NCBI GenBank assembly: GCA_027924585.1
Contig: BSBM01001936.1
Location: 516,001-580,000, forward strand
Reading direction: 5' to 3'
Length of the DNA stretch: 64,000 nucleotides
Origin: Larix kaempferi
Taxonomy: Eukaryota > Streptophyta > Pinopsida > Pinales > Pinaceae
This document shows, in pieces, positions 23,630 to 36,001 of the stretch; the first letter of the stretch is position 1; the number at the start of each line of letters is the position of its first letter. Below the pieces are notes generated by a model. That model made no database searches and had not been told where the DNA came from. It saw only the letters and a program-made list of their open reading frames with translations. The translations under genes were made by a program, and so were the position numbers.

Positions 23630-23781
23630 ATGTTGAGAGTATTGTTTATCTACATTCTTGAGAGTTTTTTGTAGGTTATTACCAAGATTTCGAGTTCAGC
23701 AGTTGCAGCAGTTTCTGCATTTTTGCAGCAGTAGCAGTTGCAGTTATTCTATATTGTTTTTGCAAGTCTTCTACAACTTCA

Positions 23782-24858
23782 ATGAATTTAGAAGAAATTA
23801 CTCCTCTTTCTCCATTCAACTATGATGAATGGAAACCAAGAATGATAGCATATTTGAAGAGCCATGATCTCTTTGATTTCTATTTTGAAAGAGAGTTCGA
23901 ATCCTCTACAAAGAAGATTAAATGGTTGAATAAAGGTGACATGCACATTGGAAGAATGAAGCTTACTATGACTGATTACATATTGTACCCGACCATCTTT
24001 GATATTGAAACTCCAAAAGAGTTATGGGCTCATCTGGATGAAAGATTCGGCAAAAAGAATGATGGATTTGGTCCTAATCCCTTCAAAAGAAACCAAGTTG
24101 ATGCATTCGCTCCACCTGATGGTCTCTCAGATCATGATGCATTCGCTCCTCCTGATGGTCTCTCAGATCATGTTGCATTCGCTCCCCTTGATGATCTCTC
24201 AGATCATGAACCAGTATCATCTCATATTGAAGTTGTTGACAAAGAACTTGCAGATTCTCCGCTCATGCTCAAACTTTCTTCTCCTTCTGTGCCAGCTCAC
24301 ACTCTAGATATTGCAGAAGGTCCTAAATCCTCTCTTGCACCAGAGTTTGTTGGTTTGCATCATGATCACATGATTATTTCGGAGGTAACATCAGCTATTG
24401 GAGGTAATGCATTCGCTCCTCTTCAGCAAACATCTCTTATTTACTACTATATGATCATTAGCACATGCTTTCAGAAGGTTACTGAAGAATATGGCCATTG
24501 CCACCCGCTTGAGATAATTTCTCATGCATATGATAGTTTTGATCTCACCCTCGCTGGTTCAAAGGAGATCTCAAGAAACTGTTTTGAAAGTCTTAAATCT
24601 GATTTTGATTTCAAGCAAACATGTAATAGTTCTTTTTGGCATAATCTCACCCATGGTGGTTCGAAGGAGAAGACAAAGGACTATATGCACATTCAAAAAT
24701 TTGATCCTACCTCAGCTAATTCGAATCACAGGTTCAAGGATCATTCTAATACTGTTGGATTTGTTCTCATCACATTCGATCTGAAGAGCAAGTACAAGCA
24801 CATGCTTTTTGAGCATGATCCACTTCTTCCCAAGAAGAAGATACCTCCAGACATATGA
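23782..24858 (+). CDS. Gag-like protein of non-autonomous LTR element (358 aa)
   Basis: This is the only ORF of the 22.7-kb element and it is fully open. The N-terminal third resembles copia-type Gag (UBN2-like): FNYDEWKPRMIAYLKSHDLF near residue 15 and IETPKELWAHLDERFGK near residue 75, matching the usual NY..W...M..hL and A...W..L...Y pattern. Residues about 108-143 are three 12-residue repeats, (D/V)AFAP..(G/D)LSDH. The C-terminal half has no known domain and no CCHC knuckle. It contains a repeated LTxGGSKE / LTLAGSKE motif. The product would package element RNA into particles made with proteins from a partner element. ATG at 23782 is the first in the leader, 152 bp after the primer site. 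Intactness together with young LTRs suggests recent activity. Confidence 0.8.
   Translation: MNLEEITPLSPFNYDEWKPRMIAYLKSHDLFDFYFEREFESSTKKIKWLNKGDMHIGRMKLTMTDYILYPTIFDIETPKELWAHLDERFGKKNDGFGPNPFKRNQVDAFAPPDGLSDHDAFAPPDGLSDHVAFAPLDDLSDHEPVSSHIEVVDKELADSPLMLKLSSPSVPAHTLDIAEGPKSSLAPEFVGLHHDHMIISEVTSAIGGNAFAPLQQTSLIYYYMIISTCFQKVTEEYGHCHPLEIISHAYDSFDLTLAGSKEISRNCFESLKSDFDFKQTCNSSFWHNLTHGGSKEKTKDYMHIQKFDPTSANSNHRFKDHSNTVGFVLITFDLKSKYKHMLFEHDPLLPKKKIPPDI
24104..24211 (+). repeat. Three 36-bp in-frame repeats inside the Gag-like ORF
   Basis: GATGCATTCGCTCC.CCTGATGGTCTCTCAGATCAT occurs three times head to tail, the third copy with a few changes. A partial GCATTCGCTCCTCTT recurs at about 24410. Confidence 0.9.
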
Positions 24859-25037
24859 CCAAGCATCACACATGCTTGAGTTTGGAGCTTTTATTTTTTT
24901 ATGTGTGCCTTACAGTCTATTTTTTGAGGAGGGGGTATGTTTCCCATGAAATTTTCCCACTTCCTTGGTTTATTGATTGTTATTATTCATTGTATTGGGT
25001 GACCTTTGGTCTTAGTTACCAGGGCCCAGGATGGATT

Positions 25038-25046
25038 AAGGGGGGG
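25038..25046 (+). other. Polypurine tract
   Basis: AAGGGGGGG immediately before the 3' LTR; the expected plus-strand primer site. Confidence 0.85.
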
Positions 25047-25956
25047 TGTTAGGATATTCCTATACTCCATCCTAGTCCCACCAGTATTTTGATCCTTTAC
25101 ATTTTCAGTCATGCATGCACATTTTAGGGTTTGCATGCATTCTAGGGTTTGCATGCATTTTGCATGCATCCCAGTCATCAGTCAAGCACCTAGCCCTCAG
25201 TGAGCCAGCCCCCAGGAGCTTCTCACTATTCAGTTTTATCCCTCCAGTTGCTTAGTGCGCCCTTCTTCCTTGATTTTAGGGAGCAACTCGCCCTTCTTCA
25301 CCTACCAGTTCAGTTACACTCAGTTACAGTCAGTTACACTCAGTTACATTGAGTTACACTCAGTTACACTCAGTTACATTCAGTTACAGTCAGTTACAGT
25401 CAATTACACTCAGTTACATTGAGTTACACTCAGTTACACTCAGTTACATTCAGTTACTCTTAGTTACATTGAGTTACACTTAGTTACATTGAGTTACACT
25501 TAGTTACACTCAGTTACACTTAGTTACACTCAGTTACACTTAGTTACACTGAGTTACACCTACCAGAGTTAGTTTGACTGATGGTTGACAGTTACTTGAG
25601 CATTGATGACTCCACTGATGATGATGAAGACTTCCAGTTGCGCTCCGATGATCACGAGGACACCTAGTTGTGCTCCGATGACACTCCAGTGATCCTTTGA
25701 TCACTCCATGAAGGCTAATTCGAATTGCCACCTTAGGCATTCGAATTCCTCATGCATTGTATTATTTATATGTCCATTTGTGATTAATAATTTAGTATGA
25801 CCGAAGTATTATTGCTTCTATCTGAGTTCTACTGTACCATATTATTCTGTTGCTCATTATACTGCATGTATCACTCTTCTTCTATTTTCTTGCTTAATCA
25901 TAATTATTCTCTCGTGAGATACATCATCTCTTAGATCTGCTGTGAGGATTTTCACA
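25047..25956 (+). repeat. 3' LTR (910 bp)
   Basis: Nearly identical to the 5' LTR. The 10-bp length difference is accounted for by 25 rather than 24 decamer units (25311-25560). Confidence 0.93.
25311..25560. repeat. Decamer array, 25 units of CAGTTACACT
   Basis: Same unit order as the 5' LTR array with one additional unit and a few differing units near the start and end. Confidence 0.95.
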
Positions 25957-26249
25957 CATTCAGGTTCGCTTGTTAGCCATTAACAGCATTCTCCTGTGTC
26001 AAATATTCTTTCATTAGTAACCATTGTGGTACTTTGGTGCAATTGTTTTTCCTAACTCATTGTTTCTCCATATTGTGTGCCTAGTGCCACCTGTCTATGC
26101 CAATGCATAAATCAACCTCTTATTGGTTTGTGGTTCTAGTTGGCCTTGTTTTGGGCCTTGTAGTGGTTCTCTAATGTCAAATCCATATTCATTGACACAT
26201 TAAAACACGAACCTAAGCAGTGAGTGCATGACATGAGTGACTGAATGAG

Positions 26250-26468
26250 TGAGTTTACCAAGGCTGATTTCCTGCCGAATGTTGTTATTTAACTATTTAT
26301 CCTAATGGTATCAATGACTTTTTTAATAGATTGATAAAAAGGTTTCTATTCCTCCAAATAACTACAAAATATGCGAAATAAGGGGAGCAAACTAGTCTCC
26401 CAAGCAAGCAAACGACCAAAGGATGCCACCTCAGCTTCATCATAGTCAAAATCTCTGGTGTCTATGCC
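26250..26468. repeat. Copy 2 of the ~210-bp direct repeat
   Basis: Matches 21237-21460 (GTTTACCAAGGCTGATTTCCT to GGATGCCACCTCAGC). The two copies bracket the LINE fragment and the LTR element. Confidence 0.75.
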
Positions 26469-28247
26469 CAAATCAAAGATGATAACATAAATTTATGAAA
26501 GTCTCTCTTCCTGAAAAAGGAAATTTCCATTGGTTAGCAAGAGACGCTATTATCAGCCCTTGATTTGAGACAAGGTACTCTCAAAATGGTTGATTTTGAG
26601 GCTATTATCAGCCCTTATTTGCAACCTATTGTTAACCCCATGCACAACCTCTGTCACTGCTTTCCCAAGTTATCGACATTTACACGCTGGGATGGTAGCC
26701 TTTTGGCTGGTTGTGTGCCTTTGAGTTGATGAAATATCAATGTAATTACAATTTTGTGTATCCCAATGATAGCAAAGAAGAAACCATATATTATTCCTTA
26801 CTCTACTAAATACTTTGACAAATATAATTCTGATTTACAGCGTGGCACAATTCCTCTATGTATTCTCTTCCTAAAGGAAAACAACACTTAAAAGCTTCCA
26901 CCAACACTCACTTGGGTAGTTTGATGTCAAATTTTTGGTAATTAGATAGAGGCCGCCAATGCCAAGCACTGAGTATTAATGATGCTTATCATAGCTCCTA
27001 AGCAATCATACAATGATCCTTATGTTTGCCACACTCTCACATATATGAAACATCACTATAATATTCATCTTTAGCAAATTTTAGCAATAAATAATGGCCC
27101 ACGAAACTGTTTGAAAAGGAACATTCACATGTTACTTAAGCATAGTCAACTAGTCAACCCTTGTTTTATCCTTATCCCCCAAAAGCAAAAAAATGAGAAA
27201 GACTGATCTTGATGGTAAAGAGCATCAATCTAGCTTCTTGAAGGAAACCAAAAAAGAAAAAGTAGCTACCATCTATTCCTTTCTTAACATTTTTGTAGAC
27301 AATAAACACGAATTCATAGGTAGAATCGATGGTCCCATTACGCAATCAACAAGGCTTACACCCTTAATCTTATCAGCTAAGGAATGATATTAGGGATTAG
27401 GTATTAGGAATTAGGAATTCAGAATTAGGGATAACAGGACTTTCCTCAACAAGCCATTTCAAACAGGACTGCTACCCATTGTTTTTAACCATGCCATCAA
27501 CCAGTATCTACCACAACGAAAATGCAATTTGTGTACAAGGGCTACGATTTCATACAAACCCCCACACATATTATTTTAAATAGCCACATATTGGGATATC
27601 AAACCTCGGGAGCAACTCAATGCCCAGGTCACATAAAATTAAACTAAACATCTGACAGAAGTACCACCGGCATCAACGAATTCAGAATCTGGAGGGTTTC
27701 AACTTATCGATGCCATTGAGGGTCTGCGGGGCACGGCCGGAGAGAACTTCAATAGCCCAATGAAACCAACTTCAATATCCCTCCTAGCAAATCGAAATGA
27801 GTAGAATGAGGGAGTGGGTGCAACCAAAAACCAGGTGGAAGTTATATCCCAAGTTCAATGAGTACACTGTCGGATCGATGCCACCAAGATACCGTTGAAA
27901 GTGCAAAAGTGAAGGCGTTTGGATGCAGGGGTGCTGTCGAACAGAAGCACCAGGGCGTTTTTTCCAAGCTCACGGATAGGACATGCAGGTATGTGGTTTC
28001 GTTTTCATTTTGTATGCGGTAAGTGTAAAATGATATGGTTTAGATTTTAATTTAAATCTCACATTTAATTTATAATTGTTTAATTAATTTATAATTGTAA
28101 TTTAAAATCATATTATACTTTTTAATTTAATAGATTAAGATTTAAGTTTTGAAATTGTTTAAGATTAAAGATTAAATATTTTTCATAAGTAATTATAGGA
28201 TTTTCAATTCAGTCTAATTAGATTGGTTGTAAGATAGAATATTATCC
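26469..28247. other. No recognisable gene
   Basis: Mixed sequence with no domain-like translation. A short (A)TTAGG(G)ATT-rich stretch lies at 27387-27432. The GC-richer 27,640-27,980 block has no assignable ORF. Confidence 0.4.
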
Positions 28248-28366
28248 TGCCCATCAAGCTTCCATTCTATTCTTGTAGGTGACATGTTGAGTTCATAATT
28301 CCTTCCCCATCGAGGTTCCATTCTATTCTTGTAGGTGTCAGTTTGAGTTCATAATGCCTTCATTCA
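28248..28366. repeat. ~60-bp tandem duplication
   Basis: CCCATCAAGCTTCCATTCTATTC...GAGTTCATAATTCCTTC is followed at once by CCCATCGAGGTTCCATTCTATTC...GAGTTCATAATGCCTTC. Confidence 0.85.
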
Positions 28367-29057
28367 ATCATTTATGTAATATAAAAACTATGGATTATAT
28401 TAGTTTCGAGCCATTGCATCAAACAAAAAGAAGAAATTATAGGATTTCTAGGTTGTAATTACATTGTTTCTATTTAAATTAGCATTTGGAACTCTACTAA
28501 TAAAGTACAACATAAAAAAAATGCTTCGACTAAGAAATGAAAATACTCATATATTTTAATAGTGGTTAGCTATGAAAACTTAAAAGTTAAAAGAACACGT
28601 CAACCTTACCAATGTTAAAATGGTGAGTTTTAGTTATTATCATTGTAAATCCATCTTAATTCCAAATCTATCAAGCATCAAGAGGAATCAAATATTTTGA
28701 GGTGTAATTTTTTGTTTCATTTAATATGGATCTACATGTACCCATTTGGCATGCAAATATTTCAATATTCGAGGTCCATCATAGATAAGTATAGTGTGGG
28801 ATGTCTTAAGAAATGGAAATGGAAGTAGTTCTCTGCATAGTGTGTCTGTCGCTAGGGTTTTCCTAGTTGCTACCCTACGTCATCGTGAGATGGATCCTCC
28901 TCCCCGCCACATGGCATAACTTTGGTAATGGAAAAATGGACAATTCAAATTCCTAAAATATTTACCCTTCTTTTCTTAAATAAAATTTTAGAAATTAAAA
29001 AAATTGTTATTCTAAACTTGAAAATTAGAAGGAAAAAAATCCAAAACAAAATCCAAA

Positions 29058-29440
29058 AATTCAACGTTGGCCCCATTCGGTACATTAATTATTCTATAGG
29101 TTGATTGCTTTATTGTCGAATTGTTTATGTGAGACATGTTTGAGTCTAGAAACCCTTCCATATCGTCACTACATGTGTCTAGTATAACCATGCAAAACTC
29201 CAGTTCGTACAACCACCCATTGAAAAAAATTCAACGTTGGCCCCATTCGGTACATTAATTATTCTATAGGTTGATTTCTTTATTGTCAAATTGTTAGCGT
29301 GAGACATGATTGAGTCTAGAAACCCTCCCATACCATCACTACATGTGTCTAGTATAACCATGCAAAACTCCAGTCCGTACAACCACCCATTGAAAAAAAT
29401 TCAACGTTGGCCCCATTCGGTACATTAATTATTCTATACA
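29058..29440. repeat. ~170-bp tandem repeat, 2.2 copies
   Basis: TTCAACGTTGGCCCCATTCG starts near 29060, 29229 and 29400. The first two copies are about 170 bp and nearly identical; the third is cut after about 40 bp. It lies just downstream (minus strand) of the TNP2 transposase. Confidence 0.9.
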
Positions 29441-29756
29441 TTATTCAAAATTAAGAAAAAAATATACTTTTCTTTACATTATACAAATCCACTAATTAGT
29501 AATTGAAATATCCCAAAAAATAACCCATAAATCTTATAACTTGATTTTGTGTCTTGGTTAATCGACACATGTTCGATTCAAACCATTACCACTACAACCT
29601 CGAGGAACACCCACGCTTCTGCACATGTAGAACATAAGATTATAAAACTAATTTTCAAATATAACCAAGTTAATCAACACAATGAAAATATGGTATGTGA
29701 GTGCATTTACTTTAACCTATAAACATTGTGTACCTCAACTTTTCAACAATTAAATA

Positions 29757-32700
29757 TCACTCATCTTCTTCTTCATCCAACTCAACATCTGTATCAGGAT
29801 TTGGTTCTGAATAGATATTGATGAAAGGATCATTCACATCATCATCATCATCAAAGTCATCTTCACTAATATAGTCATCCATATCGTCAATGAGATCATC
29901 GTCTGCTACATTTGCATGATCAACCTCTTCAACTTCTTCATCTAACACATCGACTGCATCCTAATCTGAATCATCATCATCTTCTTCTTCTCCCTGATTA
30001 TCTTCATCATCTAGTACATGATTAAACTTTACTGGTCTTCCTCTTGCATCGTAATGAACAATGTATGACCAACCTGCTTTACCTGGTACTCGGAGTAGTA
30101 GACTTGCTCACATTGACTTGGAAGAACATAAGGCTTTGTACCCGGTTCAAATGTCCTTGTATTAACCATGGTAAATCCATTAGCATGCTCAATAACAGTT
30201 CTTTCAGTATCACGTTCATGCATCTGTAGCCTGTACCACTTCACCTCAAACAAAACTATTTTAAAGGAATTAAAATCACACTCAAGAATGTCCTCCAAAT
30301 AGCCATAGTACCTATTCTCGGTTTCTTCTGGATGTCTATAACTTCTAGAGGAAACATTGGTGACCTTAAACACTGCAGTTATCCCACAATCCGAGGTTTT
30401 CCTGTTATCATCCAACTTTTTGATACGAAATTTATGACCATTACACCACATAGCCTTGTGATGTTTCAACTGCAACATTGACAACATGTTACAAATACAT
30501 TGTGAATTAATAAATGTCATATAGGAGTTAGTAAATATAATTGAAAACTTAAACAAATGAAATGTAATTGAAAAAATGGTTCGAAGTAACTAGAAAAAAT
30601 GTGGGTGAAAATTTTACTTGCCTTTTTACCTTTTAAACCATAGGCTAAATCAACTTCCCTTTGCAATGTAAGGTCAGGAATTTGATGTCGAAGACGATGA
30701 GCAGTTTTAATCATGTTACTGACCCCTTCCCATGACAACATACTGAAGAATTCTTCACAATCTTTTATCCATTGCTCCATCCAATCAAGGTTGTTTGCAA
30801 TGTATAAATGTAAAGCATCCCACACTCAACCAACTATAGGATAAAACAACAATTCAATATCATTAATATTTAGATATCATTAAACGCACATAGTTAAATA
30901 TAGTTGAAAATGCACAATTATTAAAAAGAGTTAAAAAATAGTATGATAATATAAAATTGAAAAAAAAAAGTGTAACATATTAATTGAACATATAGTAATA
31001 ATTACCTTTCACAGTCCTCAATGCACCTCTCCCCAATAGGACCTCCCCTTCAAATTTTTTGATGGAGTCGAGATGCCAAATGCGAGGGACATTCATATTT
31101 TCTGCTAATTTAGGTAGATACTCACTAATGTACACCATGCATTGATATACCATATATCCTTCAACCATAGAACCCTCAGGACGTGCCCTTTGTCTAACAA
31201 AATCCTTCAAAGACTTCAACTGCCTCTCCACCATCCACATCGACCTTGTGTGTACTGGTCCACATAATTCAATCTCCTCAACTTGGTGTATGAGGTAGTG
31301 TTCTTGTGCATTGAAAAATGTTGGAGGTAGATATTGTTGCATTTCACACATTAGTCGGGGAATTTCTCTCTTCCAATGCCTTATATCTTCTTTATGGATT
31401 TCTTTCGATGAAAGCCACCTACAAATGATGCAATAAAACAATATATCAAGGCATATATAATATTTGCAGGAAAAACATAATATGTCAATAAGTTTCGCTA
31501 CAAACAACATACCACGTACATTTTCCAAGTAAAACATTACTTACCTCATGTATTTTCCAAGAACAAAAATAATATGTTTTATGTTGTTGTCAAAGTCGTC
31601 TGGGAGAGATAAAGGTAGAACATACTGTATCAAAAAACACAAAATTATTAATATTTATTTCAAAATTATAAGAGAATAAAATTAATAAAATAGTGCATAA
31701 CAATAATGAAATATATTATAGAGTACTCATGATTACCTTAATGAATGTATGCCAATCATGTGTTTTAACCCCAGCAAAATCACCTTTTTTTGTCAATATA
31801 TTCTTTATGTTTGATGAAAAACCCGTCGAAAACCTGATTTTTTTTATGACCTCTTTTACAATATTACTCTGTTGCTCCATCAAGCACCAAGGAAGACTAA
31901 TATTCTATTGAAGGCCATCGCCATTAGAATTAATGATCACAATTTGCAATGCGTGATTAGCTTCTTGGATGTCACTACAAATCTTTCCAATTTTTTCTTT
32001 GTCAGTCCTTCCATATAATATTCGCCATAACATTTTTGTTATGTTCTTCCCGATATGCATTGTGTCAAACAAATGAACTATTTGCAGGTGCTCGTAGTAT
32101 GGTAACCTACTGAATTGAATCGGGTAAATTTTGATTCCTCATAGAAGCCCATTCATGCCTTAACGACATTCATGAAACATCAACAAAATCAAATTAAAAA
32201 TATTTAATCAATATAGGTATAACATATCGCGCTAAACATAATTCAATACAAAAAAAAATGGCATACCTTGATGGTTTCTATTAAATTCCACCTTCCATAG
32301 GTGGGGTGTCATTCTTCGTGGTCTTTTTCCATTCTCTTCTTTACCATTAAATTTTTCTTTGTTTGTAGTTCGATTACTATGGTTCTTAGGCAAAAAGTGC
32401 CTATACTCATCGAACACTTCCTTTGCTAAACTCCTTGAACGACGAGATTTTATACTGGGACCACAAACTAGACATGCAAATTTACCCTTTGTTTGAAGAC
32501 ATACAAGATATATGAATTGGTGTAGCAAATTAGAAATACAATTTAAAATAATGCATGATATTATCAATAGATATATAAAATATTATGGAATAAAAGAAAG
32601 TAACAACATACCACAAAAATGTGTTAACCCGGGAGCATCATGAATTGTAAATGCAAGTATTCCATGGAATTGAAATCATCTTTGCCCTATTGGTCTACAA

Positions 32701-34365
32701 ATATCATACATAGTGATGCAAGCCCATAGATTCAACAACTCATTGATAAGAGGCTCAAGATATACATTCATATCTTTAACCTGGTACTTGCCTAATTGGT
32801 CCAACATACAAGATTAATTATATTTAGCACCTATATGTCGTTATATATAAAATACATAATTATCATGCACGAAACAAATCAATGAAATATTTAGTGATCA
32901 AAATTTCAAGTAGAAAATTACATATTAATTAAATACCTGGAACAATCATTGCCAACATTGTGTGCTCTCTCTTGATCGACATCCAAGGAGGAAGCTTATT
33001 GTTTATAACAAAAACAGGCCACACTTAGTAGGTAGAATGAAGCTCTCCAAATGGATTGACACCATCAGCTGCCAAAGAAATCTTAACATTACGAGGATCT
33101 TCTTTAAAAATTGGCCACTTTTCTTCGATGTACCTCAATGCAGAACCATCTGCAGGAATTCGAATAACATCATCACGACTTCTGCTCTTTGCATGGAAAT
33201 CTATAAACTGTGCTATACTTTGACACCTGAACAACCACTGGAAACGTGGGATTATCATAATATAACGAAGAACTTTTTGAGGCACCTTTTTTGTCACTTT
33301 ATCGGTTCGATACCTACTTGTTTGACATTGTGGGCATTCATTTTATAATGCATATTGTCCATAGTATATGATATGATCATTAGGACATGCATCAATAGCT
33401 TGATACTCCATACCAAATGCTTTGATAATGACATATATCCCTCGATATGTGCATGGTAAAATATTTGAAGTTGGTAATAGAAATTCACCTAACAATCTAC
33501 AAAATTCAAAAGAATAAATCAATGAAAACAATATTAATCATCAATATCGCATCCAAACTTTACACATTAGATAACAATGGAAACAATATAGGAAAAAATT
33601 CAACCCTTTCTATATATAGATATTGTGAACATGCAGACAAAAATAAAAAAAACAAATTACATACCTGAGTATCTGTGTCATACAGGTGTTTGATAATCCA
33701 TTCAAAACCTTCAGGTTCAATAACAACAATATAGTAGATAAAAGATTTGTTTTTGAGCCTTCATAAAGAGGTTGACGTGACTTCTCAAGTAGAGGATCAA
33801 CATCATCACTATCATCCTGGTTGTCCTCATCCATTGGAGAAAATGTGTATTGGATCAATCTATGTATCTCATCTTCCTGATTTGTATCACTAATGTTATC
33901 TACATCCATTATATCATCAGAAATAACTACTTGATCATCTTCAATATTCTGATGTAGAAGTTCGTTGGGCCGTGAATGAGTATTTCTACTAGTACGTGGC
34001 AAATGACTCTATGGAACGCAACATTTTGGGGGCATTGTCTATAAATTTACAAACAAAATAGAAAAATTAGTTTGTATAGAACATATAGTAAAAAAATAAG
34101 ACATTTTACTAAAATTCATGTAGACATGATGAATATTACGGTGAATATATTAAAAATTGAACCCCAAAAATAGTCTTACCAGGGGACGATATTCATAACC
34201 CCCTTCGGCGTGCCCCTTCTCCCTACAATGTCTTTCAACTGTTTCTATTAAAAGTGTTCTTTTTTGCAAGCCCCTGCAATCAAAGCAAGGATAATAACAT
34301 TTTCCATCTCCTCTCACCTCTAATGCAGCTCTAAAGTGAGCAAGATTCCTTGCATTTTCATTCAT
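29757..34365 (-). pseudogene. CACTA transposase (TNP2 type), about 10 exons, with stops and a frameshift
   Basis: This is the catalytic protein of En/Spm elements. Exon 1 (34365-34180) gives the transposase-associated zinc-finger-like domain (CYYPCFDCRG, then VERHCREKGH). Exon 2 (34038-33665) is acidic and ends PLYEGSKTN...LNGLSN. Exon 3 (33496-32937) holds the Transposase_21 core (ACPNDHIIYY, NECPQCQTSRY, PADGSALRYIEEKWP, AADGVNPFGE). Exon 4 (32791-32612) has VYLEPLINELLNLW and FTIHDAPG. Exon 5 (about 32525-32265) has ACLVCG and DEYRHFLPKNH. Exons 6-7 (32158-31737; about 31628-31548) have LFDTMHIGKN and KTHDWHTFIK. Exon 8 (about 31420-31007) is the DUF4218 part (LPPTFFNAQEHYLIHQVEE, ELCGPVHTRSMW). 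The last exons carry DUF4216 (YYGYLEDILE, PYVLPSQCEQVYY) and an acidic tail. Phases match at most junctions. Stops occur in exons 2, 3 (two), 4, 6 (two) and 9, with a frameshift near 30075. Confidence 0.88.
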
Positions 34366-35548
34366 AGTGACAAATCCTTGTAGTGGTACAAGTAATTGTC
34401 TTACCTACACCATAAAAAACAATAACTTGTCAATTACATTAGATATTATAAGTACATTTCTGAATATAGTATATTATAATCCAATATTTTCTATATTTAT
34501 AAAGAAAAACATGAAGACTAAAGTTAATATGAATGGAAAGATGGTTATAAGTTGGTTGTGAGAAAGTGAATTGAGAATGGAAAGATAGTAAGTTAATATA
34601 ATCTAACGTTTAATGTGAACACTTGGAGGGAGATTGTACCCATGCAGTGGTTGGAATTTTAAAAAAATATTCTTTCCATATTCTTAGGAATGCATTGTAT
34701 CAAGAGCACTAAAATTAGAAGTGGTTCTGGTTGGTTACTAAAAAAAATTATAAATGTCAAATGTTAAGGAACCAAAAATATTGGAAAATTGATAACTACT
34801 TGTATAGTTTGAATACTTGAACATATAGTTTGACCACCAAAGAGGGTAGGCTCTTAACCAATATTGTAGATGTATTTCACCCACATGGCATGGGATATCA
34901 CTTTGGGAAGCTCAAATTTGGTTGGAAACATTAACTAGTTTATTGACAAATATTGTGAAGTATCCATTAGGTAGTGAAGGGTGTGAGTCCATAATCATAC
35001 TTTATAGGTTCGAGGTAATAATATTGGTTCGAGGTATGATGGATAAAATAAATGATGTTGAGAAGTGCACACAAGAGCTAAGAAATGACTTGGTTAAAGG
35101 TCAACTATTGAAAATCCTCTATTTAGTCAATCCATTGCAATAGTTGAAGACTAGTAATTAGGTAAGTAGCAAATCTTGATGAGGTCAAGCCATAAAAAAA
35201 TTGTATCCATATAGACATTGAATATGCAAAGCAAAAAGAAGAAAGGATTGTAATAGATCCCAAGCATTATGTATGTCAAATGTTATATAGGACCGCAAAC
35301 ACACTAGAGATAGTACCAATTGCAAGAGAAAACATTTTCAAAGATGCCATTTTCAAAAAGCAAGTTAACATGACCTAAGCCAAAAAAACAAGTTCTTGAA
35401 AAAAATATAGCAAGTTAAATGAAAATGATAGCAAGTTCTTGAAAAAAATATTAGAAAGGAAAAAAGCAAGTTAACATGACCTAAGCTAGCTCATTACTAA
35501 ACAATATTAAAATCTAACCCTTATAAAAATATAGACAAAAAATTACAC
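34366..35548. other. No gene seen; CACTA 5' internal region
   Basis: AT-rich DNA between the TNP2 start and the copia insertion. It contains repeated AGCAAGTTAACATGACCTAAGC near 35360 and 35465. Confidence 0.5.
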
Positions 35549-35553
35549 ATTAC
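35549..35553. repeat. Target-site duplication ATTAC, left copy
   Basis: ATTAC also follows the right LTR at 40186-40190. Confidence 0.9.
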
Positions 35554-36001
35554 TGTTAGGATATTTAGACACTTAGGAGTTAGTTAAGATCAACTTGTGT
35601 AATATATCCGTTAGGGATAGTGTGTTTCTTTAGTATGCATTTGTAAATACTTAATCCGACGGTCACGATATTTTCCCGACATAGAGTGATCCGACGACTC
35701 AACTTCTCTTAGATCAAACCTAACCTTGATCCGTGGCTTAACACCCGATTGGTCCATGATCTCTATTTAAAGAGCATGGAGGGTCATTGTTTAGTTGATT
35801 GATTATGAGAAGCTCATTTGTAACTTTCTTTCTTTGCATAATAAATTGTCCCATAGAAGCTATTTGGTCGGGGCCGTGGAGTGTTTCCCTCAAGAGGGTT
35901 TAAACCACGTCAAAACATCAGTGTGTTGATCTGTGATATGTTTGTGTGAAGTGGTTGCTATTGGTGTTCGGTCCTTTGGTAGTACCCTGTGTACCCGAAC
36001 A
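35554..36001 (+). repeat. 5' LTR of copia element (448 bp)
   Basis: Bounded by TGTTAGG and GAACA. It carries TATTTAAAG as a likely TATA element near 35767 and AATAAA at about 35840. Confidence 0.94.

Larger units (their letters stand above)
22718..25956 (+). mobile_element. Young non-autonomous LTR retrotransposon with Gag-like ORF
   Basis: The two LTRs (900 and 910 bp) begin TGTTAGGATATTCC and end GGATTTTCACA. The element is flanked by a perfect 5-bp duplication, CATTC (22713-22717 and 25957-25961). A TGGTATCAGAGC primer-binding site follows the left LTR and an AAGGGGGGG tract precedes the right one. The 1.43-kb interior has a single ORF and no protease, integrase or RT, so it must borrow these. 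The LTRs differ by only a few substitutions plus one unit of a 10-bp repeat. Architecture matches the TR-GAG / LARD type. Confidence 0.93.

Noticed and set aside
27387-27432. ATTAGG-rich stretch as interstitial telomere repeat
   Set aside because: Units are irregular and do not match TTTAGGG; too short.
29166-29350. CACTACATGTG as CACTA ends
   Set aside because: They are part of the 170-bp tandem repeat and lack the CACTACTACA terminus and subterminal motifs.
29757-29948. Acidic 63-codon frame as a separate gene
   Set aside because: It continues, in the same shifted frame, the DUF4216 end of the TNP2 transposase and is its C-terminal tail.
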